The position numbers and the translations under genes were made by a program. The notes under the pieces were generated by a model. That model made no database searches, had not been told where the DNA came from, and was given only the letters and a program-made list of their open reading frames with translations. A stretch of 49,566 bases of DNA from Acidobacteria bacterium UBA2994 (GTDB lineage: Bacteria; Acidobacteriota; Vicinamibacteria; Vicinamibacterales; UBA8438): assembly GCA_002346545.1 (NCBI GenBank), contig DEAA01000021.1:40675-90240 (forward strand), in the 5' to 3' direction. Below, in pieces: positions 7,443-17,139 of the stretch (position 1 is the first letter of the stretch; the number at the start of each line of letters is the position of its first letter).

Positions 7443-8546
7443 ATGAGTACGGAGAGTGCGGTGACCGACGGTAGAGCAACAGAGGCGCGGACAGGGCTTG
7501 ATGCGTGGGTGCGCGAGATCATCGAGTGGCACTTCAATCCTGATACCGGGTGCCCGTTCTGGCTTGATTGGGCACAGCAGGCGGGTTGGGATCCGCGGAG
7601 AGAGGTCGGCGGGTTCGGCGACCTCTGCAAGTTCCCCCATTTTGAGGACGAGTGGCTGCGCGGGGGGCCCGTGCGTCGCTGGGTGCCGAAAGCCTACGCC
7701 GACCGCCCAGCGTTCGTCTTCGAGACGGGCGGCACCACCGGAATCCCGAAGAGCCGGGTGGCCCAGGAAGACTTCCGGATCGACTACGAGCTGTTTTCAG
7801 ACACGCTTCCGGAAAAGTGTTTCCCGCGCGGTAGCAACTGGCTGATGTTGGGGCCCAGCGGTCCTCGTCGGTTGCGGCTCGCGGTCGAGCACTTGGCACA
7901 GCACCGTGGCGGCATCTGCTTCTGTGTCGACCTTGATCCTCGCTGGGTCATCAAGCTCATCAAGAAGGGCTGGCACGAGCACCTCAAGGCCTACCAGGAC
8001 CATGTGATCGACCAGGCTGTCACCGTGCTGTCGGCCGGACACGACATCAAGTGCATGTTCTCGACGCCGAAGCTGCTCGAAGCGCTGGCTAACCGCTTGG
8101 AGGAGAACGGGTCGAGCCTCAAGGAGACTGGCATCCAGGGCATCTTCGCCGGCGGCACGGAGTTCACGCCGCAGTGGAATCGGTTCGCCCACGAAGAGTT
8201 GCTGGACGGTATCTACATGACCCCAACCTACGGGAACACCCTGATGGGCCTGGCGGCGAGCCCGCCGAGTGGACCCGAGAACGGCTACAAGATCACCTAC
8301 TACGCCCCGCAGCCGAGAGCGGTCATCCAGGTGGTAGACCCTGACGATGCCGAGAAGGTGGTTGGGTACGGGGAGACCGGGCGGGTGATGTTAACCACGC
8401 TGACCAAGGAGTTCTTCGTTCCTCGGTTCCAGGAGCGGGACGAGGGCGAGCGAGAGCCACCCTGCGAGCAGTACCCCTGGGATGGCGTGAGTGGGGTCAG
8501 ACCGTTCAGTCGGCTGGCCTCGGCAACTACGGTCGGTGTCTACTAG
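7443..8546 (+). CDS. EhpF-like acyl-adenylating (ANL superfamily) enzyme
   Basis: 367 residues, resembling EhpF of D-alanylgriseoluteic acid (phenazine) biosynthesis, an atypical ANL enzyme thought to activate a carboxylate as acyl-AMP. The phosphate-binding loop is FETGGTTGIPKSR at about residues 93-105. Further family features are IQGIFAGGTEFTPQW, MTPTYGNTLMG and a C-terminal PWDGVSGVRPFSRLAS. It lacks the large C-terminal lid domain with the A10 lysine found in typical ligases, as in EhpF. The EhpG-like dehydrogenase two genes downstream could reduce the activated acid to an aldehyde. The real substrate is unknown and no phenazine core genes are in the window. Confidence 0.75.
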   Translation: MSTESAVTDGRATEARTGLDAWVREIIEWHFNPDTGCPFWLDWAQQAGWDPRREVGGFGDLCKFPHFEDEWLRGGPVRRWVPKAYADRPAFVFETGGTTGIPKSRVAQEDFRIDYELFSDTLPEKCFPRGSNWLMLGPSGPRRLRLAVEHLAQHRGGICFCVDLDPRWVIKLIKKGWHEHLKAYQDHVIDQAVTVLSAGHDIKCMFSTPKLLEALANRLEENGSSLKETGIQGIFAGGTEFTPQWNRFAHEELLDGIYMTPTYGNTLMGLAASPPSGPENGYKITYYAPQPRAVIQVVDPDDAEKVVGYGETGRVMLTTLTKEFFVPRFQERDEGEREPPCEQYPWDGVSGVRPFSRLASATTVGVY

Positions 8547-8596
8547 GGACCTTGACGGTGAGAGCGGAGTTAAAGAGAGGACAGGCAGCGGTGAGG

Positions 8597-9085
8597 ATGA
8601 GTGACAGAACGCGCTGGTGGATGACGGCGATGGCCGTTGTGATGATAGGAGCGGTGGCGTGCGGAGGTGGCGGTGAAGAGCCGATGCCGGCCGAAGATCC
8701 GATGGAGGATGCTCCTGGTCCCGCCGAGGATCGGTCCTCGATGACCCCGAGCGTCGGCTTCGTGTCGCCTACTGACGGCGCGAACGTTTCGAGCCCAGTC
8801 TCGATGGAGTTCATCGTCTCGAATTACAACGTCTCTCCGGTGCCGCAGGAGGTGGAGACACCACGGCAAGGTATGGGGCATCACCACGTGGGCATCGACA
8901 CCGAGTGTCTCCCGGTTGGGGAGGTCGTGCCACAGGGTGACCCCTGGGTGCACTTCGGCGACGGGTCTACGACGTTCGAGACGATGCTGGAGCCAGGCGA
9001 GCACACCCTGACCCTGCAGTTGGGTGACGACGAGCATCGCACCCAAGAAGGCTTGTGCACGACCGTCACCATAACCGTCGAGTAG
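8597..9085 (+). CDS. DUF4399 domain lipoprotein
   Basis: 162 residues from ATG 8597. The signal peptide WWMTAMAVVMIGAVAC ends in a lipobox with Cys22, followed by GGGGEE and an acidic/Pro-rich linker. The DUF4399 domain shows SVGFVSPTDGANVSSPVSMEF, GHHHVGIDTECLP, PWVHFGDGSTTFETML and EPGEHTLTLQLGDDEHR. Several conserved histidines (HHH, VHFG, EHTL, DEHR) suggest metal or ligand binding outside the cytoplasm, but this is not established. It lies 50 bases after the EhpF-like gene and 10 before the aldehyde dehydrogenase, an odd place for a secreted lipoprotein if the flanking enzymes act together. Confidence 0.85.
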   Translation: MSDRTRWWMTAMAVVMIGAVACGGGGEEPMPAEDPMEDAPGPAEDRSSMTPSVGFVSPTDGANVSSPVSMEFIVSNYNVSPVPQEVETPRQGMGHHHVGIDTECLPVGEVVPQGDPWVHFGDGSTTFETMLEPGEHTLTLQLGDDEHRTQEGLCTTVTITVE

Positions 9086-9095
9086 GAGTCGCGCC

Positions 9096-10520
9096 GTGAT
9101 TCATTTTCCAGTCCTTCGGTGGGGTGAGCCCTATCAGAGTCTTGAAACGACCGAGGTGTGCCACTTTTCGACCGGCGAGCCGGTGGCCGCGGTCAGTCAG
9201 GCCAATCCCGGGATCGTGGCTCGCGATCTCCGGAAAGGGTCTGAACGGGCGCGCGACGTGCTTAGGGAGATTCCCTGCGCGGATCTGCTCGCCATGGTCA
9301 AGAAGGGCGGCGAGCTGTTCAAGACGGCCGATCTCCCGCTGGGCGACGGCGTGCAGACTCCGGACGACTTTGTCCGTCAGCAGTCGGCGACCACCGGGCT
9401 GCCCGAGCACATGTGTCGGATGAACATGGGTAAGCTGGAGTACGTCCTGAGTCATCTGGATAAGGTGCTGACTTCGCTGACTCGAAAGCTCGACTACGAC
9501 ATCCTGACCCGCGGCTATGGCGAAGAAGACGGTGTCATGCGCAGTTACCAGGCGACCACGCCAGTGTTGGGCATGGTGCTGCCGTCGAACTCCCCAGGGG
9601 TGCACAGCCTGTGGCTCCCGATCATCCCGTTGCAGATCGGATTGGTACTGAAGCCTGGTCCCCAAGAGCCGTGGACTCCTTGGCGCATGGCCCAGGCGTT
9701 CTTCCAAGCGGGTATTCCCAAGGAAGCGATCGCGCTCTATCCGGGTATGGGCGAAGTGGGTGCGGCGGTTCTCAACAATACCCATCGCAGCCTGATCTTC
9801 GGCGGCACCGCGACGGTCGAACAGTACGCCGGAAACCCGGGCGTCCAGGTCCATGGCCCGGGCTTCAGTAAGATCCTGATCGGCGACGACGTGGTCGACA
9901 ACTGGGAGCGGCATCTCGATCTCATGGTCGACAGTGTCCTCACCAACAGCGGGCGGGGTTGCATAAATTGTTCGGGCATCTGGGCGTCCCGTCACACCCG
10001 GGAGATTGCCCAAGCGGTGGCGGAGCGGATCGGGCCGATAGCGCCGTTGCCACCCGAGGACCCGGAGGCCGCGCTGGCGGCGTTCACGGTTCCGGGCCAG
10101 GCGGCTGCTATCTCAGGAGACATCGACAGCGCCTTAAAGGAGGACGGTGTCGAAGAGATTTCGGAGAAGTTCCAAGACGGTGGACGACTCGTGTCCCAGG
10201 AGCACTGCGATTACATCCGCCCAACGGTCATGCACTGCGCCTCTCCTGAGGTGGCGATGTCGAAGAAGGAGTACATGTACCCCTTCGTGACGGTGGTCGA
10301 GTGCCCGCAAGAACAGATGATCAAGGCCATCGGGACCACGCTGGTCGCGACTGGGCTGACCGAAGACCCCTCGTTTACCCGAGCGTTGCTTGATGCCCGC
10401 AACATCGACCGGTTGAACATTGGTCCGGTGCCAACCATTAAGCTCAATTGGCTGCAGCCTCACGAGGGCAATATCGTCGACTTTCTCTTTCGCCCGCGCG
10501 CGTTCCAGCAGGCCGGGTAA
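9096..10520 (+). CDS. EhpG-like aldehyde dehydrogenase family protein
   Basis: 474 residues from GTG 9096, with TAGGAG 7 bases upstream. The ALDH catalytic region reads TNSGRGCINCSGIW, with the nucleophilic Cys in GRGCINC. LGMVLPSNSPGVHSLWLPIIPLQIG and LIFGGTATVEQY are cofactor-fold segments, and EYMYPFVTVVECP is the late E..FGPV-like motif. The closest described relative I recognise is EhpG, proposed to reduce the acyl-adenylate made by EhpF. Here it would work in the aldehyde-forming direction, or oxidise an aldehyde as an ordinary ALDH. It is followed after 11 bases by an ABC transporter. Confidence 0.75.
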   Translation: MIHFPVLRWGEPYQSLETTEVCHFSTGEPVAAVSQANPGIVARDLRKGSERARDVLREIPCADLLAMVKKGGELFKTADLPLGDGVQTPDDFVRQQSATTGLPEHMCRMNMGKLEYVLSHLDKVLTSLTRKLDYDILTRGYGEEDGVMRSYQATTPVLGMVLPSNSPGVHSLWLPIIPLQIGLVLKPGPQEPWTPWRMAQAFFQAGIPKEAIALYPGMGEVGAAVLNNTHRSLIFGGTATVEQYAGNPGVQVHGPGFSKILIGDDVVDNWERHLDLMVDSVLTNSGRGCINCSGIWASRHTREIAQAVAERIGPIAPLPPEDPEAALAAFTVPGQAAAISGDIDSALKEDGVEEISEKFQDGGRLVSQEHCDYIRPTVMHCASPEVAMSKKEYMYPFVTVVECPQEQMIKAIGTTLVATGLTEDPSFTRALLDARNIDRLNIGPVPTIKLNWLQPHEGNIVDFLFRPRAFQQAG

Positions 10521-10531
10521 AGGTAACGACC

Positions 10532-11203
10532 TTGCTGGAAGTCTCCGGCCTCGCCAAGTCGTATCCGACCCCGCGGGGGGAGTTGGAGATTCTCAAGGAC
10601 CTTACGTTCACGCTCGCGCCGGGTGAGGCGGCGTCCATCGTGGGACCTTCCGGCAGCGGGAAGAGTACACTGCTATACATCCTCGGGGCGCTTGAGCCGC
10701 CCACCCGTGGAACCGTCACGCTTGACGGCGTTGACCCATTCACACTCGGGTCCACCGAGCTGGCCGTTTTCCGTAATCAGCGTGTCGGGTTTGTCTTCCA
10801 GGATCACCTGCTTCTGCCGCAATGCTCGGTGCTCGAGAACGTCCTGGTACCGGTCCTGGTCGGCCCCGCCGACGAAGAGGCCCCCGAGCGGGCACGAACC
10901 CTGCTCGACCGGGTGGGACTGGTCGACCGGATGGACCATCGTCCGTCTGAACTATCGGGAGGGGAGCGCCAGCGCGTAGCGCTGGCCCGAGCTCTGATCC
11001 GCCAGCCACCGTTGCTGCTTTGTGACGAGCCGACCGGAAACCTCGACGGCGCGGCGGGCGATACGGTGGCCGCCATGCTGTTCGATCTGCATCAGCAGCA
11101 GGAGACCGTGCTGCTTGTCGTGACTCACAACACTGGGTTAGCAGCTCGTTGCCCGATTCGATTCGAGCTGCGCGGGCAATGTCTCGAACGCGCTGTCCAA
11201 TGA
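10532..11203 (+). CDS. ABC transporter ATP-binding protein (LolD/MacB type)
   Basis: About 223 residues from TTG 10532 (AAGG 8 bases upstream; there is no ATG or GTG between the previous gene's end and the conserved LLEVSGLAKSY). Walker A is GPSGSGKST, the Q-loop is FVFQDHLLLPQCSVLENVLVP, the signature is LSGGERQRVALARAL, Walker B is LLLCDEPTGNLD, and the H-loop is VVTHN. FQDHLLLP and the short length are typical of LolD-like ATPases that power FtsX-type permeases. The stop overlaps the permease start as ATGA, indicating translational coupling. Confidence 0.92.
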   Translation: MLEVSGLAKSYPTPRGELEILKDLTFTLAPGEAASIVGPSGSGKSTLLYILGALEPPTRGTVTLDGVDPFTLGSTELAVFRNQRVGFVFQDHLLLPQCSVLENVLVPVLVGPADEEAPERARTLLDRVGLVDRMDHRPSELSGGERQRVALARALIRQPPLLLCDEPTGNLDGAAGDTVAAMLFDLHQQQETVLLVVTHNTGLAARCPIRFELRGQCLERAVQ

Positions 11204-14200
11204 CCTTCTGGACCGTCCTTCGGAGGAGCCTGGCCCATTTTTGGCGCACCAACCTGGCCGTGGTCGCCGGGGTGGCGGTAGCCGTTTCCGTGCTGTCCGG
11301 TGCGTTTCTCGTGGGCAGCTCGGTTCGTGCGAGCCTGCGCGACTTGGCGTTGGAGCGGCTGGGGCGGGTCGACCATGTCGTCACCTCCGGGTTGTTCTTC
11401 CGCGACGAGTTGGCCGCCGAACTGGTTTCTTCGGGCGCGCTCGGGGAGGCCGCGTCGGAGGCAGTCCCGCTGATCGCCATCGAAGGACACACCACCCACC
11501 AGGAGAGCGGCAGTCGCGCCGGCGGTATCCAGGTCTACGGGGTGGATGCCAGGTTCTGGGAGTTCCACGGTCTCGAGCCGGGCGACCGAGTGCCCGAGGC
11601 TGGTGAGGTGCTGGTGTCAGAGGGCCTAGCCCGCGAGCTGGGGCTGTCGACTGACGAGACCCTACTGGTGCGGGTGCAGAAGCCCTCTTCGATCCCGGTC
11701 AGCTCACTGCACGGACGTCGCGATGATCTTGGGCAGACGATGCGCCTCCGGGTGCAGGCTGTGCTCGGACCCGATGAGCTTGGCGCCTTTTCGTTCCGAC
11801 CGCAGCAGGGCGTGGCGCGCGCTGTGTTCGTACAGCTGGGACGGATGCAGCGCGAACTCGAGCTCGAGGCGCAAGCCAACACGCTGTTGCTCGGTGGGAG
11901 CTTAACGAAGGACGCCCCGGCCTCGGTCGAGGTCATCGAAACAGCGCTCCGGGCCACGACTCGGCTGGGAGATTTAGGGCTGCGGGTGCGCGAGCTCGAT
12001 CCACAGGGTGTGCTCGTCGTCGAGTCTGTCGCGGGGCTGCTGGACGACGATACGGTGGCGGCGGCCCGAGCCGCAGCGCTCGACGCCGGAATGCCTGACC
12101 AGTCGGTGCTGACCTATCTGGCTAACGAGATCCGGATGGGAGAGCGCGTGACGCCCTACTCGCTCGTCACCGGATTGGATCTCGCCCTGCTCGGGGTGTC
12201 GCCCCCGGCAGGCGGGGCTGTGCCACCGATCGTGCTCAACGACTGGACGGCCGAGGACTTGGACGCCGCCGTCGGCGACCGGATCGAGGTGGAGTACTTC
12301 CTATGGGAGGACGCGGGCGCACTCCTCACCGAGGTGGCCGAGTTCGAAGTGGCCGCCGTCATCCCGATCGCAGGATTGGCCGCCGACCAGGACTTCGCCC
12401 CCGACTATCCAGGTATCACCGAGGCGACCGACGTTTCTGACTGGGACCCGCCCTTCCCGATCGACCTCGAACTCGTTCGTGACAAGGACGAGGATTACTG
12501 GGACGAGTATCGTACCGTGGCCAAGGGCTTCGTGAGCTTGGAAGCAAGCCAGGCGTTGTGGGAGTCGCGGTGGGGTCGCGTTACTTCACTGCGGGTCGCG
12601 CCGCCGGCTGGTCTCGGTGCCTCGGCGACGCAGGCGTTTCGTGAGTCGTTCCGGAGCGCCCTCGACCCCCTGACTGCCGGGTTCGTCGTCTACCCGGCCA
12701 GGAGTCTGGCCCTCGAGGCGTCGGTCGGTGTCACCGACTTCGGCGAGTACTTCACCTACTTCAGCTTCTTCCTGGTGGTCTCAGCGCTGCTGTTGGCCAG
12801 CCTCTTCTTCCGGCTGGGGGTCGAACAGCGGTTGCGTGAGGTCGGAGCGCTGCAGGCGCTTGGGTTCGATCGGCGCGGTGTCCGGCGTCTGTTCTTGGGC
12901 GAAGCCGCGATCCTTTCTTTCGCCGGGAGTGTGCTCGGGATGGCCGGGGCTGTGGCCTATGCCGACGTCATCATGTGGGGCCTGCGCACGTGGTGGGTGG
13001 ATGCGGTTGGCACGACCCGGCTGATCCTGCACGTGTCGCTTTTCTCGCTGGGCGCCGGGCTGGCCGGGGGAATGCTGGCCGCCGTGGGGTCCATCGCCTG
13101 GACACTGCGGTCGGTCGAGGCGGCGAGCCCGCGTGCCTTGATCAGCGGCTCACTGCCAGATTCGTCCAGCGCCGAGGGCGGGCCGTCCGTGCTCGTTCGG
13201 TGGGCCCCGGCGCTCCTGGCGTTACTTGGGCTGACGGCGCTCGGGGCGACATTGGCCGGCCTCATCGACGACACGGCCGGGTTCTTCAGCGCCGGTCTGT
13301 TGCTGCTGGCTGCGATGTTGACCCTATCCTGGGTGCTCCTGGCCGTGCAGGAGGGCCGCGCCGAGGCGCTTGCTCCCGGATGGTCAGTGGCACGGATCGG
13401 GGTCCGCAACACCACAGCTCGGCCCGGCCGGTCCGTGCTCTGCATCACGCTGATCGCCTTCGCCGCCTTTATCATCGTGGCCGTGGATGCGTTCCGGCGC
13501 GACGGCTCGGCAGGCACCACCGACCCGAAGTCGGGTACCGGAGGCTACCCGTTGCTGGCCGACGCCCTGCTGCCGCTGGTGCATGACCTGTCTAGCGAGG
13601 AGGGCCGTACGGAACTTGGGATCTCAACCTTCGACGATGAGATCTTCGGGTCGGCGACTTTCGCACGTTTTCGGGTCCGACCTGGCGAAGATGCCAGTTG
13701 CTTGAACCTCTATCAGGCCAAGAACCCGAAGCTCCTGGCACCCGACCCGGCCTTCGTGGCCGAGGGGCGGTTCGGGTTCGGTGCCTCGCTGGCTGAGACT
13801 CCTGCGGAGGAAGCTAATCCTTGGCTGCTGCTGCGGCGCGAGTTCCCTGACGGCGCCATTCCCGCCATCGCCGACGCGACGTCGCTGGCCTACGCGCTTC
13901 ATCTGTCGGTTGGCGACGATTTCGTGCTGAATCGAGACAGCGACAACCCGATCACGTTGCGGATCGTCGCCGCACTGACCGACAGCATCTTCCAAGGAGA
14001 GTTGCTGATTGGCGAGACCGCGTTCCTCCGAGAGTTCCCAGAGTACGACGGTTATCGGTTCTTCTTGGTCAACAGTCCTGCGGAGCAGATCGGCGAGGTG
14101 ACCGCCGCGCTTGAGGATCGGCTTTCGGACTACGGCTTCGATATCACGTCGGCGTCCGAGCGGCTCGCCGCGTTCCACCGGGTGGAGAACACCTATCTGG

Positions 14201-14571
14201 CCACCTTTCAGACGCTGGGAGCGCTCGGTCTGCTACTGGGGACCCTGGGGCTCGGCGCGGTGCTTCTCCGCAATGTGCTGGAGAGACGAAAGGAGCTCGC
14301 GCTGCTGCGGGCGGTAGGCTACGACCCCAGCGCGGTGTCGCGCATGGTCCTGGTGGAGAACGGCCTACTGCTGTTCGGCGGGCTGGGAACTGGGACCGTC
14401 TGTGCGGTTATCGCCATCGCGCCAGCCTTCCTCGAGCGGGGCGGCGGTTTTCCCTTTGCCTCTCTCGGTGGACTGCTGCTTGCCGTGGCGCTGGCTGGTC
14501 TGCTGTCCTCGCTCGTCGCCACCGTCGTGGCCGTGCGTTCGCCGTTGCTGGCCGCGCTTCGATCCGAGTAG
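11200..14571 (+). CDS. ABC transporter permease with FtsX domains
   Basis: 1123 residues from ATG 11200, overlapping the ATPase stop. The first membrane segment is at about residues 18-38, followed by a large extracytoplasmic domain. The first FtsX core, at about 515-660 (YFTYFSFFLVVSALLLASLFF, then LREVGALQALGFDR), is followed by more membrane segments near 680-760, a second periplasmic domain, and a second FtsX core at about 1000-1115 ending LLAALRSE. R..LALLRAVGYDP is the coupling helix. At double size it resembles fused permeases that extract lipophilic substrates or lipoproteins, or act as MacB-like exporters; the substrate is unknown. An in-frame open stretch follows its TAG up to the next gene. 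Confidence 0.88.
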   Translation: MTFWTVLRRSLAHFWRTNLAVVAGVAVAVSVLSGAFLVGSSVRASLRDLALERLGRVDHVVTSGLFFRDELAAELVSSGALGEAASEAVPLIAIEGHTTHQESGSRAGGIQVYGVDARFWEFHGLEPGDRVPEAGEVLVSEGLARELGLSTDETLLVRVQKPSSIPVSSLHGRRDDLGQTMRLRVQAVLGPDELGAFSFRPQQGVARAVFVQLGRMQRELELEAQANTLLLGGSLTKDAPASVEVIETALRATTRLGDLGLRVRELDPQGVLVVESVAGLLDDDTVAAARAAALDAGMPDQSVLTYLANEIRMGERVTPYSLVTGLDLALLGVSPPAGGAVPPIVLNDWTAEDLDAAVGDRIEVEYFLWEDAGALLTEVAEFEVAAVIPIAGLAADQDFAPDYPGITEATDVSDWDPPFPIDLELVRDKDEDYWDEYRTVAKGFVSLEASQALWESRWGRVTSLRVAPPAGLGASATQAFRESFRSALDPLTAGFVVYPARSLALEASVGVTDFGEYFTYFSFFLVVSALLLASLFFRLGVEQRLREVGALQALGFDRRGVRRLFLGEAAILSFAGSVLGMAGAVAYADVIMWGLRTWWVDAVGTTRLILHVSLFSLGAGLAGGMLAAVGSIAWTLRSVEAASPRALISGSLPDSSSAEGGPSVLVRWAPALLALLGLTALGATLAGLIDDTAGFFSAGLLLLAAMLTLSWVLLAVQEGRAEALAPGWSVARIGVRNTTARPGRSVLCITLIAFAAFIIVAVDAFRRDGSAGTTDPKSGTGGYPLLADALLPLVHDLSSEEGRTELGISTFDDEIFGSATFARFRVRPGEDASCLNLYQAKNPKLLAPDPAFVAEGRFGFGASLAETPAEEANPWLLLRREFPDGAIPAIADATSLAYALHLSVGDDFVLNRDSDNPITLRIVAALTDSIFQGELLIGETAFLREFPEYDGYRFFLVNSPAEQIGEVTAALEDRLSDYGFDITSASERLAAFHRVENTYLATFQTLGALGLLLGTLGLGAVLLRNVLERRKELALLRAVGYDPSAVSRMVLVENGLLLFGGLGTGTVCAVIAIAPAFLERGGGFPFASLGGLLLAVALAGLLSSLVATVVAVRSPLLAALRSE

Positions 14572-14681
14572 CGCCGTGACCCTTGCCCTCAGGTCGAACG
14601 CTCCATCGAAAAGATCAAACGGATGATTCGCGAAGATCCGCGGATGCTGCCTAGGCGCCCAGAGCCTCCAGTGAAGACTCC

Positions 14682-16754
14682 ATGACGGTGTTAGACGCCA
14701 GAGCGGCTGAGGTGCCCCGCGCCCGGGTCGACCCGACCGGCTTCAAGCATCACGGCGTGACCCGGGTCGACGACTACTACTGGTTGCGGGAACGGGGCAG
14801 TGCCGAGGTCACGGGCTACCTGGAGGCGGAGAACAGTTACACCGAAGAGGTCATGGCGCCGACTGGTGACTTGCAGGAGACGCTCTTTGAAGAGATCAAA
14901 GGGCGGATCAAGCAGACCGACATGTCGGTGCCCTATCGACAGGGAGACTACACCTACTTCACCCGTTACGAGAATGGTCGCGAGTATCCGATCCACTGTC
15001 GGCGACCGTTGACTGCCGCCAATGACACCGGGGTGGACCAGGTCCTCGTCGACGTCAACGTCGTGGCCGAGGGGCATGACTTCTGCCAGGTGGCTGGGCT
15101 GGTGGTCAGTCCGGACCAGCGGCGGCTCGCCTATTCCACCGACCTCGAAGGACGTCGCGTCTACACCGTTCGTATCAAGGACCTGGAGACCGGCGAGCTG
15201 CTCGCGGACACACTCGAGAATGTCACGCCCAACGTGACCTGGGCGGCTGATAGCCAGACCCTCTTTTACACGCGGCAGGATCCGACGACGCTTCGCTGGC
15301 ATCAGATCTACCGCCACCGGCTCGGGACGCCACAGGAGGAAGACGTCCTCGTCTATCAGGAAGACGACGACACCTTCAACTGTGAGGTGGGCAAGACCCG
15401 TTCGAAGCAGTTCTTGCTGATCGCGTCGTCACAGACGGTGTCGACCGAGTATCGCTACCTCAACGCTGATACGCCCGACGGCGAGTTTCAGCTCTTCCTT
15501 GGGCGCGAGCGCGATCACGAATATCACCTTGACCATTTCCAGGGCCGTTTCTTCATCCGGACCAACCGCGAGGCACAGAACTTCAAGCTGATGGAGACGG
15601 CCGAGCAGGAGTTGTCCGAGGAGCGTTGGTCGGTGCTGGTGCCCCACAGCGACGATGTGTTACTCGGTGCGTTCGAGCTGTTCGACGACTATCTCGTGCT
15701 TCAGGAGCGACGCGAAGGATTGGTACATCTGCATGTGCGTCCCTGGGCAGGGGATGGGGCGCACCACGTCGCCTTTGACGAGCCGGTCTTCGACAGCTAC
15801 ATCGGCGTCAACCGAGAGCCGGACACGCAGGTTTTGCGTTTTGGCTACGAGTCGCTGACCACGCCGTCCTCCACCTACGACTACGACATGGCGAGCCGTA
15901 ACCGGATCCTGTTGAAGCGGGAGGAGGTGCTGGGCGGCTTCGACCCCGAGCAGTACGAAGCAGAGCGGCTGTTCGCCACTGCTGCCGACGGCGAGCGGGT
16001 GCCGATCTCTCTGGTGGCTGGGAAGGGTACGCCTCGAGACGGGTCGGCGCCGCTGCTGCTTTATGGCTACGGTGCCTACGGCATCTCCATGGATCCGGCT
16101 TTCAACTCTGCGCGGTTGAGCCTGCTCGACCGGGGGTTCATCTATGCCATTGCCCACATCCGTGGCGGGCAGGAGCTCGGGCGGCGGTGGTACGACGCCG
16201 GCCGTTTGGGACAGAAGCAGAACACGTTCTCTGACTTCATCGCCTGCGCCGAGTTCCTGGTTCGCGAACGGCGCACGGGCGCAGGCCAACTGTTCGCCAT
16301 GGGAGGAAGCGCGGGTGGATTGCTGCTGGGGGCCGTTGTGAATCAGCGGCCAGACCTGTTTGCTGGCGCGGTCGCTCAGGTCCCCTTCGTCGACGTGGTC
16401 ACGACGATGCTCGACGAGACGATCCCCTTGACCACAGGCGAATACGATGAGTGGGGTAACCCGAGCGAGCGGCAGGCGTTCGAGGACATCCTGGCCTATT
16501 CGCCCTATGACAACGTCACCGCACAGGATTATCCCGCGCTCCTGGTTCTGGCGGGCCTACACGACTCGCAAGTACAGTACTGGGAGCCGGCCAAGTGGGT
16601 GGCTAAGCTCCGCGCGTTCAAGACCGACAATCGGCCCCTGTTGTTGAAGACCAACATGGACGCCGGTCACGGTGGAGTGTCCGGGCGCTACCGTCGCTAC
16701 CGTGAAGTGGCTCTCCAGTACGCCTTTCTGCTGGCCGAGGCCGATCTCGTCTGA
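14682..16754 (+). CDS. ptrB: Oligopeptidase B-like S9A serine peptidase
   Basis: 690 residues, the usual length for oligopeptidase B. The N-terminus (GVTRVDDYYWLRERG) and propeller region are followed by an alpha/beta hydrolase domain. The catalytic triad can be placed at Ser543 in GGSAGG, Asp628 in HDSQVQYWEP and His663 in GHGG. FNSARLSLLDRGFIYAIAHIRGG is also characteristic. The enzyme cleaves peptides after basic residues; it has no signal peptide, so it should be cytoplasmic. It starts 110 bases after the permease stop. It is convergent with a broken GNAT gene (4 bases). Confidence 0.93.
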   Translation: MTVLDARAAEVPRARVDPTGFKHHGVTRVDDYYWLRERGSAEVTGYLEAENSYTEEVMAPTGDLQETLFEEIKGRIKQTDMSVPYRQGDYTYFTRYENGREYPIHCRRPLTAANDTGVDQVLVDVNVVAEGHDFCQVAGLVVSPDQRRLAYSTDLEGRRVYTVRIKDLETGELLADTLENVTPNVTWAADSQTLFYTRQDPTTLRWHQIYRHRLGTPQEEDVLVYQEDDDTFNCEVGKTRSKQFLLIASSQTVSTEYRYLNADTPDGEFQLFLGRERDHEYHLDHFQGRFFIRTNREAQNFKLMETAEQELSEERWSVLVPHSDDVLLGAFELFDDYLVLQERREGLVHLHVRPWAGDGAHHVAFDEPVFDSYIGVNREPDTQVLRFGYESLTTPSSTYDYDMASRNRILLKREEVLGGFDPEQYEAERLFATAADGERVPISLVAGKGTPRDGSAPLLLYGYGAYGISMDPAFNSARLSLLDRGFIYAIAHIRGGQELGRRWYDAGRLGQKQNTFSDFIACAEFLVRERRTGAGQLFAMGGSAGGLLLGAVVNQRPDLFAGAVAQVPFVDVVTTMLDETIPLTTGEYDEWGNPSERQAFEDILAYSPYDNVTAQDYPALLVLAGLHDSQVQYWEPAKWVAKLRAFKTDNRPLLLKTNMDAGHGGVSGRYRRYREVALQYAFLLAEADLV

Positions 16755-16758
16755 TTTC

Positions 16759-17059
16759 CTAGACCCGCGGGATCGGATTTTGTCCTAAAGCATGGTCCAT
16801 CAGTTGCGAGCCGATGCTCTGACCGCGTCGGTTGTCCCCGATCCAGACGAAGTCGATGAACTGATTGTCGAGGGCCGGTCATGTGCGGCCACACGCGCGC
16901 GACGTAATCGTCGACGTCGGTGCCTTCAATCCAGGAGTGCGTCTTCTCGCGCATTATGAAGTCGGCGTAGGTGGTGACAAGCGAGCGCCTGCAGAGGCCG
17001 ATGATGGCCGGCTGGTCGGCCGCCGTAGCCGGGCGAAACTCAAGACACGGCTGAGTCAA
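16759..17059 (-). pseudogene. GNAT acetyltransferase, internally deleted and frameshifted
   Basis: Read from about TTG 17059, the first frame gives a GNAT N-terminus (LEFRPATAADQPAIIGLCRR, then TTYADFIMREKTHSWIEG and VARVWPHMTG). Near 16880 it runs out of family sequence. A second frame resumes with DNQFIDFVWIGDNRRGQSIGSQLMDHA, containing the RGQSIG acetyl-CoA loop, and stops at 16759. The strand normally lying between these blocks (about 15 residues) and the C-terminal third are missing. No single frame can give a full protein. Confidence 0.8.
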
Positions 17060-17139
17060 GTGGCCATCGGGGCGGCGCGGAGCACGCCCGCGAAACGCTG
17101 GTGTTCGTCCACACGCCGGCCGGATATCAGACGTGGGTG

